40,382 nt of DNA from NCBI RefSeq assembly GCF_001650495.1, contig NZ_LWCS01000046.1:1-40382 (forward strand), in the 5' to 3' direction. The stretch comes from Mycolicibacterium iranicum. GTDB taxonomy: Bacteria; Actinomycetota; Actinomycetes; Mycobacteriales; Mycobacteriaceae. Made by a program: the position numbers and the translations under genes. Positions 15,672 to 21,777 of this stretch are shown in pieces (positions within the stretch are counted from its first letter, which is position 1; the number at the start of each line of letters is the position of its first letter). The notes beneath the pieces were generated by a model, which saw nothing but the letters and a program-made list of their open reading frames with translations, did not search any database and had not been told where the DNA came from.

Positions 15672-15847
15672 GAACAGAGAATACCCAGGTGGAGCCTTCA
15701 CCAACAACTTCACAAGGATGGGGTTTGCGCACGGCTGGCGAGGTTTCGCAAATGAGATGTGCGGGTCGCTCGCCAACGGCAGTCGGCTGTTTCGTCACCG
15801 CCACGAGCAGTGGTCAGTCTCCCGAGCTGGACGTGGGCGGCGGCCTC

Positions 15848-15853
15848 TAGGCT
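15848..15853 (+). promoter_or_regulatory. Leaderless -10 box of the transporter gene
   Basis: TAGGCT fits TANNNT and ends 7 nt before GTG 15861, so the transcript could start at the GTG. GGGCGGA just before the GTG could instead serve as a ribosome binding site. Confidence 0.35.
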
Positions 15854-15860
15854 GGGCGGA

Positions 15861-17327
15861 GTGACCACGGTGAAGATGGGTACCGCGGCCGGTCGCTGGG
15901 TGCTGTTGGCCACCGTGCTCGGGTCAGGTCTCGTCATGATCGATGGGACCGTCGTCAATGTCGCGCTCCCGCAAATGGGTGCCGATCTGGGAGCAGGTTT
16001 CGCCGAGCTCCAATGGATCGTCAATGCCTACACACTCACGCTGGCCTCACTGATTCTGCTCGGCGGTTCGCTCGGTGATCATTACGGTCGGCGTCGTGTT
16101 TTCCTGATCGGCGTCGTGTGGTTCGCGGTCAGCTCGGCCGCATGCGGATTCGCTCCGACGTCGGAGGTCCTCATCGCGGCTCGCGCCCTGCAGGGCGTGG
16201 GTGGCGCGCTGCTGACACCTGGCAGTCTGGCGCTGATCTCTGCTTCGTTCAACGGCACCGACCGTGGTGCCGCCATCGGGGCATGGTCGGGACTGGGCGG
16301 GATCGCCGCTGCGATCGGGCCGTTCCTCGGTGGCTTCCTGGTCGAATGGAACTGGCGTGCAGTCTTTCTCATCAATGTGCCGCTCGCTGCCATCGTGGTT
16401 GCCGTGACATGGCGGCGCGTCCCCGAGAGTCGTGATCTCGACGCACCGGAGGGCCTGGACGTCATCGGCGCGGCACTGGCCGCGGTCGGGTTGGGAACCC
16501 TTACCTACGGGCTGACGGAACTGGGCGAGCATGGCGTGACTTCGACCGCGGTGGCGTCCGTCTTTGCCGGGGTACTGGCCTTGGTGGCCTTCGTCGTCGT
16601 CGAACGCCGCTCCGAGCATCCGCTGGTGTCGCCGAAACTGTTCGCCGACAATAGCTTTGGAGTGGCAAACGTCATCACGTTGCTGATCTACGGCGCACTG
16701 GGCGCTGTGTTCCTCTTGCTGGTGCTGCAGTTGCAGACGGTGGCCGGGTTCAGCCCGGTCGCCGCAGGAACGGCGCTCCTGCCTTTCACCGCGGTGATGC
16801 TGGCATTCTCGTCGAGGGCGGGGGCGCTCGCCAGCCGGATCGGGCCCAGGTTGCCGATGACGGTCGGCCCGCTGATCACCGCGGCGGGACTGCTCTTGAT
16901 GACGCGGATCGATGCCGACGCGTCCTGGATGGTCGATGTCGCGCCCGCAGCGCTGGTTTTCGGTGCGGGCATGGTGCTGGTGGTGGCGCCGCTGACAGCC
17001 ACTGTGCTCGACTCCGCACCTGCGAATATGGCGGGGTCGGCGTCCGGGGTCAACAACGCGGTGGCGCGAGCCGGCGGACTGCTGGCGGTCGCGGTGTTGC
17101 CAGGGGTGGCGGGGATCAGCGGATCGGACTACGCGGATCCGGTCGCGTTCTCGGCGGGCTTCCATGTCGCCGTGTTGATCTCAGCGGGGCTGATGATTCT
17201 CGCGGCGGCCTTGGCAGCCATCGGAATTCGTCGCCCTGCTCAGCCCCACGACCGGATCGCCGTCGAGAACTGCACCACCTGCGCGATTTCGACACTGCCC
17301 GCGCACCCGACGACTGACCGCTCCTGA
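15861..17327 (+). CDS. DHA2-family (14-TMS) MFS drug/proton antiporter
   Basis: A 488-residue membrane transporter of the EmrB/QacA type. Motif 1 is LGGSLGDHYGRRRVFLIG in the loop between TMS 2 and 3. The DHA2 start DGTVVNVALPQMGADL is in TMS 1, and the motif C-like GPFLGGFLVEWNWRAVFLINVP is in TMS 5-6. About 14 hydrophobic segments can be counted. It probably exports a hydrophobic drug or metabolite against protons. GTG 15861 is used; earlier in-frame ATG codons precede it, but GGGCGGA and a TAGGCT box fit this start. The C-terminal tail is polar and has a CTTC pair, unusual for the family. It is divergent from the second LAL regulator gene and convergent with the hydrolase-lipocalin gene. 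Confidence 0.9.
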   Translation: MTTVKMGTAAGRWVLLATVLGSGLVMIDGTVVNVALPQMGADLGAGFAELQWIVNAYTLTLASLILLGGSLGDHYGRRRVFLIGVVWFAVSSAACGFAPTSEVLIAARALQGVGGALLTPGSLALISASFNGTDRGAAIGAWSGLGGIAAAIGPFLGGFLVEWNWRAVFLINVPLAAIVVAVTWRRVPESRDLDAPEGLDVIGAALAAVGLGTLTYGLTELGEHGVTSTAVASVFAGVLALVAFVVVERRSEHPLVSPKLFADNSFGVANVITLLIYGALGAVFLLLVLQLQTVAGFSPVAAGTALLPFTAVMLAFSSRAGALASRIGPRLPMTVGPLITAAGLLLMTRIDADASWMVDVAPAALVFGAGMVLVVAPLTATVLDSAPANMAGSASGVNNAVARAGGLLAVAVLPGVAGISGSDYADPVAFSAGFHVAVLISAGLMILAAALAAIGIRRPAQPHDRIAVENCTTCAISTLPAHPTTDRS

Positions 17328-17365
17328 CGCATTCGCAGGCTGCCCCTTGCGAGCAGTCTTGGCGT

Positions 17366-19192
17366 CTAGGTCGAGGTCGTGGTGGCCGCGGGCTGACGTG
17401 TCGGCGTGATCCGGTTCTTGACGCCGTAGACAGAGGCACGATCGAGCAACTCTTGGTAGAACGCGTCCGAGACGATGGGGTCTCGGCTGAGCAGGAACCC
17501 GCTGAAGCCGGTGGAGTCGGTAACGACGGCCCACCCGTAGTCCGGATCCAGATCGACGATCCAGTAGTTGCCGGGCGGTCTCGTCGACGGAGATCCGAAG
17601 AAGGCCACGTTCAGTTTGTTGTTGGCGTCGTTGATCGGCACCGCCGACCCCACGATGGTGGACTTCGGGCCGTTGTTGAAGAAGTAGTTTCCGGAGTTCT
17701 CGACCTTGATCGATCCGCCGGGGTTCGGGCTGTACACCGCCTTGGTGTTGACGAGCCCGATCGAGAAGAACTGCTTGACGCTACCCACCTCGAACCACGT
17801 GCCCAGGTAACGGTCGAGGTCGACGACCGGCGGGGGGGCCAGCACGACGCCGGCGGCTTCGCCGAGCACGAGGTACTGGTCGGGCACACCGTAGATGCCG
17901 GTGCCGTCCTGGGGCCCCAGGCCTTGATAGAGGTCGTTGATCCAGCCGGTGGCCAGCGTGTAGACCGCCTGGGTGTTGCCGCGCGGAGAGATGCCGGTCG
18001 CCAGTTGGGCGAAGAAGTCGAAAATCGCGTTGCCGCCGATCAACGAATCGGCATGTGACCCGCCCGCCAGCGTGACGCCGACGAACTGACCGGGGCGCGC
18101 GGCAACCAGTTCCTGCGTCGTCGAGCCGCCGGAGTTGAACGGCTGCGGCGGCGCCGCAACCTGGTAGACGGGTACGAACGGATCGTCGAGCTTCTGCAGC
18201 GCGCTGGGGACGACGCCGTCGAACGCGAACCCGTCGAACATCACGACGCCGCGCAGCGCATCGCTGCCAGGCGCGTCGTCGACGTAGTAGCCGCCGACGG
18301 CGGTGGCGAATCCACCGCCTGCGGATTGGCCGGACATCACGAAGTCTTCTGGCAGGACGCCGGAGTACCCGGCCAGTGCGGCGCTCGAGGTCAGTGAGTT
18401 GCGCTCGCCGAGGAACATCGATGCCACCGCCTCCTGCATCGGCACGCCGTTGATCCAGCAGCTCGAGCATCGGAGCGGGAACGATGAGATGAACGGGGTC
18501 ACGACGATGCTGTTCGTCTGCAGCGACAGCGTCTGTGCCAGCTTCGACATCGACGATCTGTTTCCGAGGAAGCCATGCTGCAGCCAGATCACCCCGGTGG
18601 CCGCGACGGACCCGTCCGACTGGGTCGGGAGGTACCAGCTGGCGCGGGTCTTATAGCCGTTGTCGCCGACCGGAATGGTCAGTGCGGCTTGACCGGTCTT
18701 GACCCCGGTGACCCCCGCCGGAATGGCCTGAGCAGGCGTGACGGCGATTTCCGGGGCGGCCTCTTCGGCAGGTTCGGAAGTGTCTTCGGCGGCTTCTTCG
18801 TTCTCCGCCTCGCTGTCGGTGGCGGGCGCTTCGGTCTCTGACTGCGGTTCGGTCGCGCCGTCGGCGTCGGCGATCTCAGAATCGGATTCGGATAGTGAAT
18901 CCTTTTCGCGGACAACGTTTTCTGTGGCGTCATCTTCTGTGGCGTCGTTGTCCGCCGCATCCGCCCGGTCGCGCTTGGTGGTGCCTCGTTGGTCGTTCTC
19001 GGTACCTGATGATGACGGGGAGGCCGACTCTTCGTCGTGGTCGGCGGCCTTTGTGGCAGTCTGACTCGACGATTCCGCGCCGCCGTCAGGAGTGTCGCTG
19101 TCGGCGGCTGCCACTCCTTGGCCTGCGCCGAGCGCAATGCACGCGCCCGCCCCGAAGGTTCCCAGCCAGAGCGCCCATTGTCGTGACGTCAC
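17366..19192 (-). CDS. Exported alpha/beta hydrolase-lipocalin fusion with acidic linker
   Basis: A 608-residue exported protein. Signal peptide at residues 1-30 (VAAAD cleavage). Acidic Ser/Glu/Asp linker at 31-150. Alpha/beta hydrolase at about 160-430, with HGFLGNRS as the oxyanion region, nucleophile elbow GQSAGG (Ser290) and likely catalytic His380 in GGSHAD. Lipocalin domain of the bacterial Blc type at 455-590, with the GTWFEV signature (DLDRYLGTWFEVG) and the closing YWIVDLDPDYGWAVVTD and LLSRDPIVSD segments. A lipid-binding barrel joined to a hydrolase suggests that the protein captures and cleaves a lipid or ester at the cell surface. GTG 19192 is preceded by a TAAATT box 6 nt upstream, so it may be leaderless. 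It is convergent with the transporter gene. Confidence 0.85.
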   Translation of the reverse strand: MTSRQWALWLGTFGAGACIALGAGQGVAAADSDTPDGGAESSSQTATKAADHDEESASPSSSGTENDQRGTTKRDRADAADNDATEDDATENVVREKDSLSESDSEIADADGATEPQSETEAPATDSEAENEEAAEDTSEPAEEAAPEIAVTPAQAIPAGVTGVKTGQAALTIPVGDNGYKTRASWYLPTQSDGSVAATGVIWLQHGFLGNRSSMSKLAQTLSLQTNSIVVTPFISSFPLRCSSCWINGVPMQEAVASMFLGERNSLTSSAALAGYSGVLPEDFVMSGQSAGGGFATAVGGYYVDDAPGSDALRGVVMFDGFAFDGVVPSALQKLDDPFVPVYQVAAPPQPFNSGGSTTQELVAARPGQFVGVTLAGGSHADSLIGGNAIFDFFAQLATGISPRGNTQAVYTLATGWINDLYQGLGPQDGTGIYGVPDQYLVLGEAAGVVLAPPPVVDLDRYLGTWFEVGSVKQFFSIGLVNTKAVYSPNPGGSIKVENSGNYFFNNGPKSTIVGSAVPINDANNKLNVAFFGSPSTRPPGNYWIVDLDPDYGWAVVTDSTGFSGFLLSRDPIVSDAFYQELLDRASVYGVKNRITPTRQPAATTTST

Positions 19193-19198
19193 GGCGGG

Positions 19199-19204
19199 AA
19201 TTTA
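19199..19204 (-). promoter_or_regulatory. Leaderless -10 box of the hydrolase-lipocalin gene
   Basis: TAAATT on the minus strand ends 6 nt before GTG 19192, the spacing expected when the transcript starts at the start codon. No ribosome binding site is visible. Confidence 0.45.
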
Positions 19205-19350
19205 GCCCGGGTTCGCGGCGCGCTCTAAGGAAATGTCGCAAACGTCAGCGACCCGTCACACCTGTTCCAGGTCGTCGGTGGGCGTCTTTCGCCGAGGAAA
19301 CGACCGCAGGAGGTGTGTTTGACCGTTCGGTGGTGGGGTAACAGGCGCTC

Positions 19351-19836
19351 ATGCTGCAGAAACATTGGAAGCTAGGCCCCGCAGTGGTGGCCTGCGCCGC
19401 CGCAACCGCCTTTGCCGTCGCACCGCTCGCCGCCGCCGGCGGCCCCCCCGGATGCGTCGATCCGTATGGCACGGGGTGTGCCGCGGCTCCGGCCCCGGCG
19501 CCCGGTTACGCCCCGCCCCCGGCACCCGGGTACGTAGCTCCGGCCCCGGCGCCCGGTTATGTGCCGCCGCCCGCGCCGGGTGTCGCGGGTGCGATCCCGG
19601 GTGGTCCCGGTGGTGTGGCTGGTCCGGGTGGCGCCGCGGGTGCGATCCCGGGTGGTCCCGGTGGTGTGGCTGGTCCGGGTGGCGCTGCGGGTGCGATCCC
19701 GGGTGGTCCCGGTGGTGTGGCTGGTCCGGCTGGCGCCGCGGGTGCGATCCCGGGTGGTCCCGCCGGTGTGGCCGGCCCCGGTGGCGCCGCGGGCTGCATC
19801 CCCGGCGTGGGTTGTGGCAGCGTCCCAGCGCCCTGA
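19351..19836 (+). CDS. Exported Pro/Gly-rich protein with collagen-like 17-residue repeats
   Basis: A 161-residue protein. Signal peptide at residues 1-29 (ACAAATAFAVAPLAAAG). Then a proline-rich APAPAPGY/PPPAPGY segment at 47-75, then four 17-residue repeats (GAIPGGPGGVAGPGGAA) at 80-147, and a short tail with two cysteines (AAGCIPGVGCG). Two more Cys lie before the proline segment, so the ends may be disulfide-linked. Within each repeat, glycine falls at every third position for five triplets (PGG PGG VAG PGG AAG) and is then interrupted by AI, an interrupted collagen-like pattern. It probably has a structural cell-wall or surface role. It does not match a family I can name. Confidence 0.8.
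   Translation: MLQKHWKLGPAVVACAAATAFAVAPLAAAGGPPGCVDPYGTGCAAAPAPAPGYAPPPAPGYVAPAPAPGYVPPPAPGVAGAIPGGPGGVAGPGGAAGAIPGGPGGVAGPGGAAGAIPGGPGGVAGPAGAAGAIPGGPAGVAGPGGAAGCIPGVGCGSVPAP
19588..19791 (+). repeat. 51-bp tandem repeats, four copies
   Basis: Units at 19588-19638, 19639-19689, 19690-19740 and 19741-19791, differing by a few bases. They encode the 17-residue GAIPGGPGGVAGPGGAA unit. Since 51 is a multiple of three, changes in copy number would keep the frame. Confidence 0.9.
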
Positions 19837-19870
19837 GCCACCGCCCCACACTTCTCCCTCGACTGATCGC

Positions 19871-20866
19871 TCACGGCTCCTGAGGCGTGCACGCAGTCAA
19901 GACGCACCGCACGCCGAAGTGATCTGACGGGAAGACGCGAGGGTGATCTGATGAGATCGGCTCGGTACCAATCAATTCGATGCTTTCGGGTCGCCACCGC
20001 TGGCCTTTGAGCAGGACGCGGTCGAAGCGGACGTGGCGTTTCTTGCCGGTGTTGCCGTATCGCATGTCGTTGATCGAGGTGTCCTCGGTGTAGCCGTGCT
20101 CGCCGGGGCGCAAAGTCGGCCAGACGTCCTGAAAAGGCGCCGCGATGAGATGGTTCTCTCGGTTGCGCATGTTGAAGTCGCCGAGCGCGAGGGCATCGGA
20201 GTCGGCGGCCAGGGTTCGGAAGATCCGGCCGAGCTGGTGTTCGCGCAGCGGAGCCGACCGCTTGCCGCTGTCGAGGTGAACTGAGCACATCACGGTCCGT
20301 GCGCCGTTGACGTGGAGATCGGCTCGCAAGAAGCCCCGCCGGGCACCGCTCGGCAGACCGGTATAGGTCACCGCCGACAAAGGCACACGCGACAGAAGCA
20401 GCATGCCGTAGGTCCCGACTCCCCGGCCGACGACCGAAGCGCTCAGATAATGCTCGCGAATCCAGCGCTGCGCCAGGAAGATTTCGAGCGCAGCCTTGGT
20501 GATCTCCTGGAAAACCATGACATCCGGCGGATCCGCGGCCAGCAGGTTTGCAATCGCCTGGTGCCTCCGGCTGGCGAAGAACGGATCGAACCAGACGTTG
20601 AATGTCGACACAGAAAGGTGTGACCGGCGCACGTCGCGCGCCGGAGTTGCGGCTATCCACCCCGCGCTGGTGTCGAAACTGAGCACATCGATCCGACGGC
20701 TGCGCCGCCACGCACCGAGCTCTCGGATCCACTGCACGATCGCACAATCGTATCGGGCGCCCCGGTGTTGGCGTCGTCCCTGCTCAATCGTTCTGCTGTC
20801 GAGCACATCTCGTCGCAGCGGACTCTCATGGTGCGCGACGCACAGCCGTTGTTGCGCGGAAATCAC
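19871..20866 (-). CDS. Endonuclease/exonuclease/phosphatase (EEP)-fold phosphodiesterase, TDP2-like
   Basis: A 331-residue protein from GTG 20866. The C-terminal 230 residues are an EEP metal-dependent phosphodiesterase. In order they show STFNVWFDP (metal Asn), VFQEIT (metal Glu), LLSRVPL, HLDSGKR, LGDFNM (catalytic Asp-Asn) and SDHFGV (Asp-His). The FNVWFD and QEIT wording is closest to the tyrosyl-DNA phosphodiesterase 2-like branch, though sugar-phosphate or RNA ends are also possible. The first 95 residues (SPLRRDVLDSRTIEQG, then a WIRELG stretch) do not match a family I know. The start is uncertain: GTG 20878 and ATG 20992 are in frame, the latter overlapping the divergent GH16 gene. 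No signal peptide is seen. Confidence 0.8.
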   Translation of the reverse strand: MISAQQRLCVAHHESPLRRDVLDSRTIEQGRRQHRGARYDCAIVQWIRELGAWRRSRRIDVLSFDTSAGWIAATPARDVRRSHLSVSTFNVWFDPFFASRRHQAIANLLAADPPDVMVFQEITKAALEIFLAQRWIREHYLSASVVGRGVGTYGMLLLSRVPLSAVTYTGLPSGARRGFLRADLHVNGARTVMCSVHLDSGKRSAPLREHQLGRIFRTLAADSDALALGDFNMRNRENHLIAAPFQDVWPTLRPGEHGYTEDTSINDMRYGNTGKKRHVRFDRVLLKGQRWRPESIELIGTEPISSDHPRVFPSDHFGVRCVLTACTPQEP

Positions 20867-20889
20867 CGGCCAAAGCACACGACGTCGAT

Positions 20890-20895
20890 TACGGT
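20890..20895 (+). promoter_or_regulatory. Leaderless -10 box of the GH16 gene
   Basis: TACGGT fits TANNNT and ends 6 nt before GTG 20902. No ribosome binding site is present, consistent with a leaderless transcript. Confidence 0.4.
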
Positions 20896-20901
20896 GCTGC
20901 T

Positions 20902-21762
20902 GTGCCTGAATTCGACCGCCGTAGCGCATTGCTGATGATGGGGCTGGGTGTGGCCGCCGTGGCGACACCGCCAGGTGCCCACGCTCAGCCACCCGTCGTG
21001 CCCGTCGAGCCCGCGCCGGAGCTCGCTCAACCTGCTCCCGTGATGCTGTTTCAGGACGAGTTCAATGGACCGGCGGGATCACCACCCGACCCGGCCCGGT
21101 GGTTCATCGTTCCCGCCCGCGAAACGATCCGGAACCCCGTCGAATGGGACAAGCCGTTCAACATGGGCCGATACGTCACCGACCAGGAACACGTGTTTCA
21201 GGACGGCAACGGCAATCTCGTCATCCGTGCCACGCGGGGTGAGGGCGCCAACATCCAGGAGAAGTACGCCAGCGCGAAGATCATGGGGCTGTGGAGAGGC
21301 GGTATCGGTACGACGTGGGAGGCGCGCGTCAAGCTGGACTGCTTGACCGACGGTGCGTGGCCCGCGTTCTGGCTCGTCAACGAGAATCCCGTCCGTGGCG
21401 GTGAAGTCGACCTCGTGGAGTGGTACGGCAACAACGACTGGCCGTCCGGGACGACTGTGCACGCACGACTCGACGGCACAGCGTTCGCGACCAATCGCCA
21501 CCCGGTCGACAGCGCGTGGCACACCTGGCGGATGACCTGGCAACCCACTGGCATGTACTTCTGGAAGGACTACCAGCCGGGCATGGAGCCGTTCTTCTCA
21601 GTTCCGGCTAACTCACTCCCGGACTGGCCGTTCAACGACCCGGGTTTCACGATGGTCCCCGTCTTCAACATCGCAGTCGGCGGTTCCGGGGGACGCGAAC
21701 CCGCCGGAGGCACCTACCCGGCCGAGATGCGGGTCGACTGGATCCGGGTGTTCGCCAGCTAG
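20902..21762 (+). CDS. Secreted glycoside hydrolase family 16 (endo-beta-1,3-glucanase-like)
   Basis: A 286-residue enzyme that should cleave beta-1,3- or mixed-linkage glucan outside the cell. The N-terminus DRRSALLMMGLGVAAVA with cleavage at AHAQ near residue 28 looks like a Tat signal. The catalytic GH16 motif ExDxxE is present as EVDLVE (Glu168, Asp170, Glu173), followed by WYGNNDWPSGTTVHAR. The beta-jellyroll is complete to the C-terminal RVDWIRVFAS. GTG 20902 is the first start. Mycobacteria are known to carry a GH16 glucanase of this length (Rv0315 in M. tuberculosis, from memory). It is divergent from the EEP gene and convergent, 15 bp away, with another glycosidase gene. Confidence 0.9.
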   Translation: MPEFDRRSALLMMGLGVAAVATPPGAHAQPPVVPVEPAPELAQPAPVMLFQDEFNGPAGSPPDPARWFIVPARETIRNPVEWDKPFNMGRYVTDQEHVFQDGNGNLVIRATRGEGANIQEKYASAKIMGLWRGGIGTTWEARVKLDCLTDGAWPAFWLVNENPVRGGEVDLVEWYGNNDWPSGTTVHARLDGTAFATNRHPVDSAWHTWRMTWQPTGMYFWKDYQPGMEPFFSVPANSLPDWPFNDPGFTMVPVFNIAVGGSGGREPAGGTYPAEMRVDWIRVFAS

Positions 21763-21777
21763 CTTCCGCGTGGTCTC

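Noticed and set aside
19588..19791. Possible CRISPR array
   Set aside because: The repeats are 51 bp, adjacent, without spacers, and encode protein repeats in frame.
19557..20747. Minus-strand frame of 396 codons across the repeat gene
   Set aside because: Its Pro/Ala repeats are the antisense of the Gly/Pro repeat gene, and the rest is a shadow of the EEP gene in another frame.
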